The notes under the pieces: generated by a model
Database searches by the model: none
What the model was told of the DNA's origin: nothing
Seen by the model: only the letters and a program-made list of their open reading frames with translations
Made by a program: the position numbers and the translations under genes
Assembly: GCA_973895155.1 (NCBI GenBank)
Contig: OZ316895.1
Span: 12,710,001-12,774,000, forward strand
DNA: 64,000 nucleotides
Origin: Marsupella aquatica
Taxonomy: Eukaryota; Marchantiophyta
Reading direction: 5' to 3'
Shown: in pieces, positions 19,402 through 30,571 of the stretch
Position numbering within the stretch: the first letter of the stretch is position 1
Layout: every line of letters starts with the position of its first letter

Positions 19402-20540
19402 ATGAGAAAGTCACAAAAAATGTTGTTTTTCACAACTTCTCAAAAAACTCGAAACTCAACACCGCCGCGTAGCCCACAAAGCTAGGAGTCCAATACTGAA
19501 AACCAAAATCAAAATTGAAATTTGACGGAAAAAGTTATTCAAATTTCGGTCGAGGTGGGTAAAACCTTGGGAAACTCCCCCGTTTTGACCACCTCAGGGA
19601 ATAACCGAAATACCAAGTACAACCCGTTGTCGGAATTGCGATGTGATTGGTGCGCTGCATTGCCAACTTCAATGGCTACGACCTCGCCGAAAAATAACCA
19701 AAAAAGTTACCGTTCGGCGGATGAAATCTTTGTCGGACGGTCAAAAAATAGCTCTCTGGTTTTTTGGAATATTCTATGACCCTTGTACAGGCCCTGTGGG
19801 AATTTTGGAAGAACAATCGAGGGGCTGACATGTGTCCTCGAACCCCCAAAACCCCCTACCACCCTTCGTCGTCGAAATCTGGTCGCGCGCGCAGAAAATA
19901 CACACGGCAGAATGTACCCCTCGACACCAAACGCAAGATATCTCACTCGGGTTTTGACGAAATCAAGATCCGATTTCAGATTTGGAAACTAGACTCCGAG
20001 GCGATGAAGATCGATATAAGAAGCACCCAAAACGAGGAAAGAACGAGGGAGAAAAAAATTGGTAAAGATGACAGATTTCTCTCAATTGCCATAGCCAATT
20101 TCGAATCAGTTTTTCAAAGAGAAAAAAATGGTACCTTGTCAACAACGAATGTTGATCAATTGCACTTGGTGCCGTCACCAAGTCCAACAAGGTAATTGAT
20201 TTTGCTTAGCCTTCCTCTTTGCATCAAAGAGCCAATCCCGGACTCAAAAACAATCGTCTTGCCTCAATCTCTCCGTTGAGTCAAAACACTTGACGCTTCT
20301 CCCTCCGAGTCGATTGCCAACTTTCTTCACAAAATCCAGAACAACGAAAACTTAGATCTCTCTGCACCACGAGCTCCGTTCAACGATTTCTTCACACCGT
20401 TAGAAAGCTCTTGCCCTGATCTATCCGTTGAGCCCATAAACTCCAAGTTCCATGCGATGGAACTCTGGATAATCCACCAACACTCAACGCTGGAAAAACC
20501 GTCATGAAATCCCGTCACGAACACACGTCACCTCCCAAGC
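19402..20540 (-). mobile_element. 5' leader of copia copy 1
   Basis: About 1.1 kb between the primer-binding site and the Gag start. Long for a copia leader; no gene was recognised in either strand. Confidence 0.7.
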
Positions 20541-20554
20541 ATGCTCTGATACCA
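20541..20554 (-). promoter_or_regulatory. Primer-binding site for initiator Met-tRNA
   Basis: The minus strand reads TGGTATCAGAGCAT two bases after the 5' LTR, the standard plant copia primer site. Confidence 0.93.
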
Positions 20555-20556
20555 AT

Positions 20557-20977
20557 TGTTGAGCATAGACGACGATCGCAACGGCAAGCCCATGAACCAT
20601 CCAACGCACAATAGTCGACACAAGAGATACGTGGTTCACCTCCTTGAGGCTACGTCCACGGGAACACACAAGAGAGCTTTACTGAACTCTAAGCCCGTCG
20701 GCTATACCGAGTCTCCACAGTGTAAGCTCTCCCTATCTCTCAAGTGGCTCCATAACAATGAGCCTTGGTTCTACCTCTCCAAGCACACATGCCTCTTATG
20801 ATATAGTGTGCAACTTAGTTGTACCTAACCACATAGTTGTACCTAATCACGTAGTTGTACCTAACCACATAGTTGTACCTAATCACGTAGTTGTACCTAA
20901 CCACGTAGTTGTACCAACCCACGTTGTTGTACCAACCACGTCATACCTAACCTAGACGTAAGAGTAAATACCCAACA
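20557..20977 (-). repeat. 5' LTR of copia copy 1
   Basis: 421 bp. It matches the 3' LTR except for two substitutions and 72 extra bases, equal to four more 18-bp minisatellite units between about 20815 and 20930. Confidence 0.95.
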
Positions 20978-20982
20978 AAATT

Positions 20983-21701
20983 GAAACACAAAATCTTTCG
21001 AATTAGACCATGAAATTGAATCGTGTGGAAAATTTTGGGAGTTTCATTGCTTTCAGCTAGTTTTGGGAATTCAAGAAACAGCCTACATTGGAAATAAAGA
21101 TCATGCAATTGCAGAGTCGCAGTCACAATAGAGCACGATAGGGATGCGAGTTCATTCCTGGTGGGCCAAAACAAAGAATACATGTCATAACAGAGATTCT
21201 AATTTAATTACAAATTGTTGGAATCATGTAAACCCTAAACTCACCTCCCTACTGCCATTGGAAACAGCCGAAGTTGACGTTGTGTCCTCAGCTCCAGCTC
21301 CAGGTCTCGGGCTGCAATTACCCAGTACCACATCTGCTTCATCACCCAACCCCTGACTAGTTCTCTCCATGTCCAGCTTCGCGCAGCGCCAGACTTCAAC
21401 CCTGAAATTCTCGTGCTTTCCTTTTGCTGGAGTGCAACTCGTCACGGAGTGCAACAAAAGTTACTGAGTGATATGGGCCGTGGATCTCTTTCTGTGAAAA
21501 TGCCCCCGATGAGCTCCCGCTGGCCCCACTACTTGTCACTGAAATGCCCGGGCAGTCTTATCTTTAGAAGACGTCTGCGGCACTATTAGTTTTTTCCTGC
21601 CTTGGCCTGGTCGGGAGTCCTATTGTACAAAAAACATTGGGCTCTGTTCCAGCCCTGGTAAAAACCACTCAACGTGCTGCGCCCGTCTTGTAAAGTGGCC
21701 C
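20983..21701. mobile_element. Right part of the Harbinger element, beyond the copia insertion
   Basis: About 720 bp from the copia target duplication to the right terminal inverted repeat. No clear transposase exon was recognised. It would contain the 5' end and promoter of the minus-strand transposase gene. Confidence 0.7.
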
Positions 21702-21894
21702 TTAGTCTAACTGCACAAGCAAGCTGGAACCATCATAAGCTCACTTGGATGTGCAGCTAGAATAAAAGCTAACTATCCTTTACTTGAAGAGGTCAACCAT
21801 GCCGGGTTTTTGCTTGTACCTGTGGATCTGTGACATTATTGTTCATCCACTTGGAAAGAAGACCTCTTGTCATTATTAACCAGGTAAACCACAC

Positions 21895-22192
21895 CTCTGG
21901 GGCCTCACTCTAAGGGGAATCTCATATCACACTTGAATTTTTAGCTATTAAACACCTTAACAAATAAGAGAAAAAAATAACTAATTTTCTACCCCTATCT
22001 TTTTGGAATGTTCTAAATGTATTTCCAAATTTCATTTCTAAAACCTTATCTCGTCTTATCATTCTCAAAATTAGATCAAAAAATGCTAATGTTCTTTTAC
22101 CTAAATTTAAAAATATTCTTCTCAACAAAATAAACAAACCCTATACTTATTTGTGTGTGATGGGTAGAAAGTAAATAAGTGAGGACCCCAAC
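21895..22192. mobile_element. hAT-like MITE, copy A
   Basis: It starts CTCTGGGGCCTCACT and ends AGTGAGGACCCCAAC, imperfect inverted repeats of 15 bp. Flanks are AACCACAC and AAACACAC (7 of 8 match). The interior is AT-rich with short repeated motifs such as CTAATGTTCTT, shared with copies B-D. No coding capacity, so it must be moved by a transposase made elsewhere. Confidence 0.8.
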
Positions 22193-22355
22193 AAACACAC
22201 TGACATTTGCACATATCTATAAAGGAGCCAAAATCCTTGTAAGGACTACATTAGCTCAAGTGTGAGCTTGACAGTATAGCTTTTGATTGAGAGATTGGGA
22301 CTGTTGTGCAATATTCTCTTGAGCTATTTTTGGCGATGAAATGACTAAAATTGGA

Positions 22356-22513
22356 GAGGGAAATTCTCTGGACCCCTAAATTGGAACTTGGTACTTGATG
22401 GACTCCATGAGTTTTTTCTTTGAAGGTTGATTTAAGGTCTATCAATGGTCTGGATCACTCATGAGGTCCATCAAGTAACATTATTCATTTTGGGGGCCAT
22501 CAAGTGCATCTCT
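22356..22513. mobile_element. Foldback MITE, older copy
   Basis: Related to the element at 29931-30089. It shares the arm motifs TACTTGATGGACTCCAT and GTCCATCAAGTAACAT, and a central GGTCTGGATCACTCA. The arms are more diverged and no target duplication could be found. Confidence 0.6.
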
Positions 22514-22686
22514 TATATGAATTTTCTTTGTTTTATTGGTAGTCATGAGATCTTGATTTAATGTTGTTAGTGTAGTCCGTATAAGTTCTGAAGAAATAGG
22601 GATAGAGTGGTCGATTAGTGGACAAGCACTTCTGAGGTGGCTTGAGAATTCCAAAATGCATCGTTGGCCATACGCATTGTCTGATA

Positions 22687-22990
22687 GTGAATCAAGTTGG
22701 GATGTAACTCACACCACTACTACCTCACAACTTTGGAAAGTATAAGATTGAAGTTGGTGATCCCAAATTTGTTTAGTGGCCAGATGCATGGTCAAGTAGT
22801 GAATCAAGTTCAGATGTAATTCACAACTTTGCCAACTATAAACTTGAAGTTGATCCAAAATGTGCCCTGCCGGTGGCAAGATGCATTGTTAGATGGTGAA
22901 TCATGTTCCTTTATAAAGATTACAATTGGCTACCCTAAGTGTGTCATGTCCCCATAATTGCACATAAAAAATGTGGCAATATTGGGTGTA
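22687..22990. repeat. Diverged tandem repeats of about 97-112 bp
   Basis: GTGAATCAAGTT-like starts occur at 22687, 22799 and 22896, followed by ATGTAA, CACAACTTTG and GATGCAT motifs. No coding function was seen. Confidence 0.55.
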
Positions 22991-23737
22991 TTATCTCACC
23001 CCATACCATGACAAACCTAATTATAATTTTGCTTAAATCATTGAGTGTTATTAATTGTACACCATATAAACTCGGACGCAAACGTGCCCTTTGGCAGATA
23101 CATTAGAGTCAAAGTCAAAGTGTCTGAAACCATATGAGTCCACCAGAATTTTGATTCAGGTTCAGGGTGCATAACTATTTGACATGACATTTTTATTTTT
23201 ATTTTTGTTTTTTTGTTTTGGAAAAGGGGGCGCAAAAGCCGTCAATAACATGCAAGGGGGCGAAGGCCACCCAAGAAGGAAACAAACAGGCCCCAGCAAA
23301 CGGCCAGCGGCCCCAACTAATCAGGCCACTTTAGCCGACAATTCCACCACTCAGTACTCTCGTCATACTTCTTATACTTCTTCTCCCTACCATGTCTCTC
23401 TTTCTTGGTCATCCAAGACTCACTAAAATTCTGATTAGGAGGGTTTATGTCCCTGTTGGTTCTAATCCTCCAGTCCCAAGGACCGCTACTCTTGCTCCTG
23501 TGTCCACTATTGGTCCTATCCTCGTTGTCGTTTCTACCCTGACGGCTCCGTTGACCCTGTTGGTTATTGATCTTCTCCATCATCCAGGTTCATGGCGATC
23601 GGAATCTCTAATGTCTTCCATGGTTCAAGAACCAAATGAAGCTGGGTAATAGCCTGTCTCAGTTGTTTTCTTTTCCGCTCAGAGGTACTAACATCCAGCA
23701 TGGCTTGGAGGCTTTTCTCAGCTTGTCTTAGCACCAC

Positions 23738-24683
23738 CTAGCTAGGCACTCTTCCCAGAAAATGGGAATAAGTCGCCTCATTCCTCTCTTGCCAGTTCCT
23801 GAAGCACATCTCAGTTACCAAGACCATGATTCCAGGTTTTCTCTTTTGCTTCTGTATGGCCTCCTGCACAATGTCATAGAGTGATCCATGTGGGATTTTG
23901 ATCGAGTTGTGCCCCTGCAACTTGTCTTGCAGAGATCTCCATCGCTCCCTGACAGGTCTGCAACTGAAGAACAGATGCTCGGTGGTTTCAACGGCCTCCT
24001 TGCAGCGATCACATTTACCATCAGAGACCCCCCAGTTTTTGGCTCTCCCGTTGGTGAAAAAACCGTGGTTCAGCAAACGCCACAAAAAGAACCTAAACTT
24101 AGTGAATGTCCATCCAAATCTGGTTCCATCTGTTAGTGGTAAGCATCTGTCCCCATCTGTGATTAAGTTGTGTGACCTCCGGAGGAGACGTGGTTTTGCA
24201 CTGGTTCCAGGTTTTCATCTAGAAGATCCATCCTTTGTTTTTCCCTTTCCAATCCCATCTCCACCCGTCACACTTCGCAAGAGCAGCTGGCACCGGTCTG
24301 TCACTTCTGCACAAACGGTCGTAGAAGCAGTTAAATTCATCATACCCAATCCGCCTGTGGCTCCTACTAATCTGTGTGATGTTGTTAACCTGTCTCCATT
24401 CACCCTGAGGCGTTAGCAGATCCTGTAACTTCTGAATTCCTCTGTTTGCCAAGAATCTCCTTAGATCCACCTCCTGTTGTGTGTTCTGATCAACGTTCCT
24501 CAGGTACAGCAACACGGTTTGCTCAATGGATAAGTGTAGGGGCAACGACCCAGTACCAAACTGGAATTGAAGCCGTGGACTCTTCGCTACCCAGCCACGA
24601 AGCAGGTTCCGAAGGGTTGGTGAACCTTTGATCTGTATGTCCCCACTTAGAAGAATAGCTTCAGCAGCAGTCCACCTCCTTCT
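23738..24683 (-). pseudogene. LINE C-terminal region with zf-RVT-type zinc finger
   Basis: Continuing from the RT, frames at 24545-24219 and 24085-23738 carry the downstream part of the same ORF. The latter holds a CDRCKEAVETTEHLFFSC motif (C-x2-C...H-x4-C), the zf-RVT finger of plant L1 elements. Frame changes separate the pieces. Confidence 0.8.
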
Positions 24684-25629
24684 TTATTTTTTGTTTGGCC
24701 CGGATCTCAGGCTATTCAGAATGAGTTCCTGGGCCATGATCACCCATTCCCGGTCTACACCAGAAATCAGCTTCACCGTATGTCTCATCTTCAGATTATG
24801 AGCTTGATCTTTGAATGGTTGAAGACCCAACCCACCGTCACCTTTGGATGCCGTTATCTCCTTCCATGCAATCAACGCTTTCTTGGGTTGGGTACTGTTA
24901 GCTTGTCCCCACAAAAATCTACGACAGATCTTTTCAAGACCTTCAAACCCTGTCCTGTTAATGGCCAGGGTCATCAAGTGGTAGGTCGGAATAGTGCGTA
25001 GGACGTGCTTCAATAGAATTGCTCTGCCTGTCAGTGACAGGATCTTGTTGGACCAGTGGCTCAGCCGTTTCCTGAGTTTTCCTATCAAAAAGTCAGTTTC
25101 GTGTGCGGGCCGCAAGCGGAATCCAATAGGACAGTTAAGGTATTCAGTAATCTCTCCTACAACAGCAATCTGGCACCCGCAGTTCCGTAGCCACTCTGGG
25201 TAGACGCCGTCCGGTAAATAAATGGGGATGATTTTGGATTTCTGTAAATTCAACAGTGCGCCTGATATATTCTCATACTGCTTCACCACTTCTCTCGCTT
25301 TCTGAAATTCCGCTTCAGTTGCGGCCAGAAATAGGCCAGTGTCATCAGCAAATAGCTGGTGGCAAAGGCTGTCATTGTTGTTGAGTTTCATTCCTTGAAT
25401 GGCTCCATTGCCAATTTCCCTCTGGAACAGTGCCATCAGTGGTTGAGTTGTGAGTGCAAACAGGAGCGACGAAAGAGGGCAGCCCTGTCTCACTCCACGT
25501 TCCAGATTGATAGGTTCTGAAAACCTGCCATTGATATATGTGCACTTTAGATTGTGTATGTTCCACCAGTCCTTTCACTAGCATGATCACCTTTTCCTCA
25601 AATTTCATGGCACGCATCACAGCCCACAA
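24684..25629 (-). pseudogene. LINE reverse transcriptase fragment
   Basis: The minus strand encodes RT motifs: RQGCPLSSLLFALTTQPL (fingers/palm), FADDTGLFLAATE (the F-A-D-D active site, normally FADD), then GRAILLKHVL and the FLWG region near the C-terminus. The first part (25629 down to about 25500) is in another frame from the main part (25493-24684), so there is at least one frameshift, and a stop at 24684 closes the frame. It is non-functional and lacks the upstream RT and endonuclease. Confidence 0.9.
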
Positions 25630-25681
25630 AAAGGAGTGTGCTATGCGGTCGTACGCTTTAGTGAAGTATTTGACATGACAT

Positions 25682-26254
25682 GAACTAATGGGTGTTCAAT
25701 ATCTGCATGAACTGTGATTAGGACTCCCGGAGATGCTTTCCCTTAAGTCACCTAGAGTTTCTGAACTAACAAACTTAGCTCTGGGATTAGCAAAGTAACT
25801 TCTTGGCAGAATTAGGGTTACTCATTTATAGCCTACATGACTGGAGTGGTCATTGTGGCTATCATCCCCTCCATCTACTTAAAACTCTATTAATTGTTTC
25901 CTTGTGAACCATCATGCCGCACCAAAAGTTACACTTTCCAGTATTTAGTCTCACTAAACCATTAGTATAACTAACAACTACAGTCACACCTACTACAGAA
26001 GGCATGGGTAATTTCCAAGTAATTGCCCCTGGTGTTTTAGGCAAGTGGCAATATTTGAACATAAAGCCAGGATAGACACAAACACTTGAGAAATGGCCCC
26101 GATGGACAAACACAACCTGGATGGACACAGATTAAACCTAAGATTGTGCTTGTATAACACGTTTTTCAAATGTGCTCCAATGGTGACCTGTAAGGAGCTG
26201 TCTGACCGGGAGCAGGAGGTTTTTGGTTGTTTCTTCCCGGTAGTTTGTCCAGGC
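25682..26254. other. Intergenic, no feature recognised
   Basis: No domain-bearing frame and no terminal repeats were seen between the LINE and the next MITE. Confidence 0.4.
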
Positions 26255-26560
26255 CTCGGGGGCCTCAATCCAAGGGTTGTCCCATATCACGCTCGAAGTT
26301 TTGGGGGAATAAACACCTTAAAAGTTAAGTTAATAATTTTTTTTTAGGAATTTTTTTACCCCTAACTTAATGGAACATTCCAAGAATATTCTCATATTTG
26401 ATTTAAAAAAACCCTATGATTCTTATAATTCTCAAAATTAGATTAAAATAACCCTAATGTTCTTCAACAAAAATTTAAAAGTATTTCACTAAACTCAATA
26501 AAAAAACCCTATACTTATTTGCGCGTGATGGGTCGGAAGAAAAGAAGTGAGGACCCCGGG
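26255..26560. mobile_element. hAT-like MITE, copy B
   Basis: It starts CTCGGGGGCCTCAAT and ends AGTGAGGACCCCGGG, with flanks GTCCAGGC and GTCTAGGC (7 of 8). The AT-rich interior resembles copies A and C, including the GATGGGT-GAAG-AAGAAGTGAGG right end. Confidence 0.85.
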
Positions 26561-28011
26561 GTCTAGGCAGGATCAATGGAGGAGGTAAACGTACTTAAAG
26601 TAATGTCTAAAACTTGGTTAGCTTCTGTTCATAAGACACCTGTAATCCACTTTGGGCGTCATTAGGGATTGGTATTACAGTGTCAACAGGTGGTGTCCAT
26701 CCGGGTTGTCCCTACAAACGTTTGTGTCTATCTGGCTTTAAGTTTGGCAATATTTGCTCTCATCCCCAATAATTAGTTTTAAATCTATCAAAAGTTATAA
26801 TCCCAGGTTGCGCCAAAAATGGTGGTCTTCATTCAAATTTGGTGTACAATTTTGGGTGATAATTTTGTAAACTTGCAAGAGTGAAAGAAATAAACCAAAA
26901 GTCAATTATATTTGGTGTGCACCCTTACCAAGCACCACAAAAACAAGGGAAACCAATCATGACCCTTCATATCTATCCATACACCCTATCTAAAATAAAT
27001 GTCTACTCAATCTGCCCTGAAGCCTACGCTCACAAGTTCGAGATAAAAAAACACAATTAAAAATAATTAAATTAATCTACATTTACAAAAAATTTGAATT
27101 TAATTTTAAAAATTTAAATATAAATAAAGTATAGAAACTATTTTTATCTCTAAAAATCTAAAACTTAAGAAAATGTTCCTTTTCTTAATATAATAAAATT
27201 TCTTTCTTGAGGCAACCAATGAAAGGCAACTAGTGGAGAATCTGTCTCCTAATTATCTCTATCTGTTGATGAAAACTCCCAATTTCTGTACCATTACAAG
27301 CGTCTTGCTATGTAATGAATTTGGTGTGTTATCTTGACTCATGTGTTATTCATAGTCTGATAGAAGTGAGTTTCCAGCAACTGAAGCCCAAATTGCAACT
27401 TTTTTTTTTATTACTAAAGAACTTACTTATGAGTTTATGAAGTTTGCTCAACGTGTTTGTAAGTGTTATATGTGTAATTAGTATCTAGTAGTCAAATTTT
27501 TGTGCACATCTAAAATAAAAAAATAATGCATATTTGGATATTGCTTATTCTATGTTTTTTAACTTTTGTGGCCATAATTATTATCATACCATATTAGATT
27601 CACACACACTATTCACCTACCCTAATATAAATAGAGTCTGTGAGACTTAATATTGCAAAGAGTGCAGTTTATAAATAAATTTGATGTTTGCTATCCCACA
27701 TGTGTCATGTGGCCAGGAGTTCACAATCACCTAGTGACGACAGACTGAACAAGAATGATTGACGAGGCGAATGTCAGCTAGACTCCTTTCATGTGTAGGG
27801 TTCCCTTTTCAACTTTTGGGGAGATGTGAAACAAAGGGACAAATCAATCCCACTCTTTGGGGACATGTGAAGAACAGTGACAAAAGCACATGACCTCGAG
27901 CTGTGCAGTAGCAAATTAGTGTACTGTAATGAGGTAATCATACTCAGGCGGACCTCTCATGATGACGCATTTTGATGAGTTGATTGGCTGGTCTGTGTGA
28001 GTAGGTGAAAA
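26561..28011. other. AT-rich intergenic DNA
   Basis: Strongly AT-rich around 27000-27200 and 27380-27650. No gene, no clear transposon ends. Confidence 0.45.
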
Positions 28012-28054
28012 GGGCCCTTGCGCTTTGAGGAAAAGGCTAATCATGCAAGGGCCC
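28012..28054. repeat. Short perfect hairpin
   Basis: GGGCCCTTGC at 28012-28021 and GCAAGGGCCC at 28045-28054 form a perfect 10-bp stem with a 23-base loop. It is not next to a recognised gene, so a terminator role is unlikely in this genome. Confidence 0.6.
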
Positions 28055-29303
28055 CATAAATCCATAATCCAATATTTGTGCTGGTCCCACTTACCCATAC
28101 TCCCTCTTACATATGGAACAACAATTATGCACACCGATATGAAAGTGGCGGCAAGTTGAGCTGGATGATAGGAAGCTCAGTGAGTCATTTAATTAACCAG
28201 ATCAATGAATTGCTCCCCTTCAGCAAACAACCAGGTATGAAAGTTTTTCCATAGTGTCCCAGTCCATGGGTGAGCCCTCTGCACTTTAAACTAAAACCGA
28301 AAAGAAAGGACTCCAGAAATAGTTCTCTCCTTAATTCTGATGGACTGATTACAGTCAAATTAGATCATAAATTATCCAGTTAGGGGCACTGTACATGGGT
28401 GAGAGAGGACGTGAAAGTGAAAAATATCTCTCGCAAGGTCTGTGCCCATATGTCACTCTGTGTACTTACTCAACACTAATGCCTTGCTCGTTCAACACTG
28501 CGAAAGCTGGCTAGATGCATGGGAGGCTGCAGTGGGCACATTGCACATCCACTCAGCCCTATTTTTTTAAATTTGAGTGTTTTGGGTCAGACTATCACGT
28601 TTCACTCTGAAATCTCATTTTTGCCTTAAGTTTTTCAGACCTTATGGAAAACTCTATTCTGATAGCTCAAATTTTAAAAGGTTTGTGATGTGGTTAGGGA
28701 GTCCACTCACTGGTCAGCGACAACTTTTATTGTGGCTCTACAATTTTACCTACTTTCAGTATAAGCTAGTCATTTTGAGCAGTACAACTGACCTTTGTCG
28801 TTGGAAATGATGACCAAGGTAATATTTGGTTGAGGTGTAAGTAACTTGCTCGGTAGCAGGAGGGTCTACAACAATCTAACGCAGTTTTAAGGGCTAGCTT
28901 GATTTTGTACTCTATACTGTGGGGGCCGGGTGAATTCCAGATCAGAAGAGAATTTGACCACATATTAACTTGGATTTGGCAAGTCCTATTGTATGTCATT
29001 GCTTAGTCCTAGGTGCAAGAATCCCCTCAACACACCATACGTGCGATTTATACTGGGACCTTTACCCCTAATTTCCCGCCTCTCCTATCTAAGTGCCATA
29101 TCTACTGTACCCCCAAACCCTATGCACTTATAGAAAACTGCACTTCATTATGTTTGCATATTATTTTTGCTTTTAATGAATAATAGCACATTGACACTTA
29201 TATAGGTATTAAATTTGTCTCTCAGTGAGCGTCTTTGTGCAGTTATAACTGCAAACGAAGTGCAATTCCCACAGAAAAGAGGGGAAGAAGTGCTCCCTTG
29301 CAA

Positions 29304-29522
29304 TTATCCAGGTATTGCACTTTTACTCAGTGCACTGCAGCAGGTGTGATCACATGTTAGACAGATCCTGTATACTTTTCAACGGTTTCACAAACAGGGT
29401 CTCAAATTTGGTGGCCAGAATTTAACGTTGCTAAAACTAGTCACATTAGCAAAATGTTCCACAATGAGTTGTACAGTGGTCCCTGCGTAAGTGCACTGTG
29501 CATAAGTACAATACCTGGATAA
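29304..29522. mobile_element. Possible 219-bp foldback MITE
   Basis: 33-bp arms begin TTATCCAGGTATTG at 29304-29336 and end CAATACCTGGATAA at 29490-29522, with about five mismatches. The interior is non-coding. No target duplication was confirmed. Confidence 0.55.
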
Positions 29523-29930
29523 GTGTCAAATCCCAACCAACCTAGCTACTTTATGACATTTACCCAATCATGGAACCATGGAAGCTTCCTGTCCTTGAGG
29601 CAGTGTAGGTGTTTGTAGCAATCTGGCCTTTGGCCTTTCATAGCTCCGAGAGTAAGTTTAGGGTTTAAGGTTTACAGGACAACCTCCACATCAGCACATA
29701 CTTTGTCTAATATTTTAGACCACGTCCACTGGTGGTCCATACTTTGGCTCCCTCATTCAAAAGATTTGCAATTATTGAAGTTCATTTCAAAAGTTTTTTG
29801 GTCTTGAGTGTACCTATGTTCAGAAAAAGAAGTGGCTCTCCACTTTGCCGTAGTGAAAAAAGTGATAAGGGTGCTTTGTAAGAACTCACAGGCAGGTCTC
29901 GTTGAGATGCAATTGTAAGCATTCAAATGG

Positions 29931-30089
29931 GGAGTGATTTGCTTGATGGGACCCCAAATGGAAATGTGTTACTTGATAGGACCCCTGAAACTTTGGGAAT
30001 GTTGATTCAAGGTAAATTAACGGTCTGGATCACTCAGGGGTACTATCAAGTAACACATTTCATTTTGGGTCCCATCAAGCAAATCCCTC
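29931..30089. mobile_element. 159-bp foldback MITE with 9-bp target duplication
   Basis: Long inverted repeats (GATTTGCTTGATGGGACCC at the left and its complement at the right, continuing through GTTACTTGATAG) cover most of the element. TTCAAATGG flanks it at 29922-29930 and 30090-30098, a perfect 9-bp duplication typical of Mutator-like insertions. No coding capacity. Confidence 0.85.
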
Positions 30090-30288
30090 TTCAAATGGGG
30101 GAATAGGCCAGACGTCACTACACGTAAACTTGGGGGCACAAATTGGTAAAACTGTTACCAATCCTAGTCACTTAGTTTGCGCTGGTGGGCCACCTGCATG
30201 TCCCTTTCATTTGCTCATGTAGTCATTGTTTTTATCAAAAACTTAGTGCACCTCTTGAGGTGGACTAAGAATGACAGCTTGCTCCTTT

Positions 30289-30571
30289 ATCGGGGGCCTC
30301 ACTCCAAGGGGATCTCATATCACACGCAAAGTATTCAAATAATAAACACAATAAAACTTAAGAAAATAAAGTAAAATTTTACTATTTTTAACCCCTGACC
30401 TCTACTAATATTCCAGAATTTGGTATTAAGCCCCCATAGTTCTTATAATTCTCAAGCTTGGATTAAAACACCCCTAATTTTATTCAACAAATTTGTTAAA
30501 GTCTTAGCCCAATTAAAAAATCCCTAACTTCGCTCACAATGGGTGGGAAGAAAAGAAGTGAGGACCCTGGG
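30289..30571. mobile_element. hAT-like MITE, copy C
   Basis: It starts ATCGGGGGCCTCACT and ends AGTGAGGACCCTGGG; flanks are GCTCCTTT and GCTCCATT (7 of 8). The interior is AT-rich and related to copies A and B. Confidence 0.8.

Larger units (their letters stand above)
14555..20977 (-). mobile_element. Complete Ty1/copia LTR retrotransposon, copy 1
   Basis: LTRs at 14555-14903 (3') and 20557-20977 (5') flank a gag-pol region read on the minus strand. The 5-bp target duplication AAATT lies at 14550-14554 and 20978-20982. The primer-binding site TGGTATCAGAGCAT, matching initiator Met-tRNA, sits two bases inside the 5' LTR. A polypurine tract (AAGGGGAAG) lies next to the 3' LTR. Gene order protease-integrase-RT-RNase H defines Ty1/copia. 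Apart from a length difference in an internal minisatellite, the two LTRs differ at only two positions by my count, so the insertion is young. It sits inside the Harbinger element. Confidence 0.97.
11223..21701. mobile_element. PIF/Harbinger DNA transposon, interrupted by a copia element
   Basis: Terminal inverted repeats of about 27 bp begin GGGCCACTTTACAAGACGGG at 11223 and end with the reverse complement at 21701. They are flanked by TTA at 11220-11222 and 21702-21704, the TWA-type target duplication typical of this superfamily. The left end has a second, imperfect copy of the repeat (TTTACAAGATTGGCGCAACA, from about 11320). Subtracting the 6.4 kb copia insertion leaves roughly 4.05 kb, a normal size. 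It carries the two genes expected of the family: a trihelix/Myb-like accessory gene on plus and a DDE transposase on minus, arranged convergently. Confidence 0.93.
23191..25666 (-). mobile_element. 5'-truncated L1-type LINE
   Basis: A minus-strand element ending in an A-rich tail at about 23191-23222. It is flanked by a 15-bp target duplication, TATTTGACATGACAT, at 23176-23190 and 25667-25681. Its 5' end starts inside the reverse transcriptase, with KAYDRIAHSFLWAVMRAM right after the duplication, so the endonuclease and ORF1 were never inserted. This is the usual product of incomplete target-primed reverse transcription. Confidence 0.95.
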
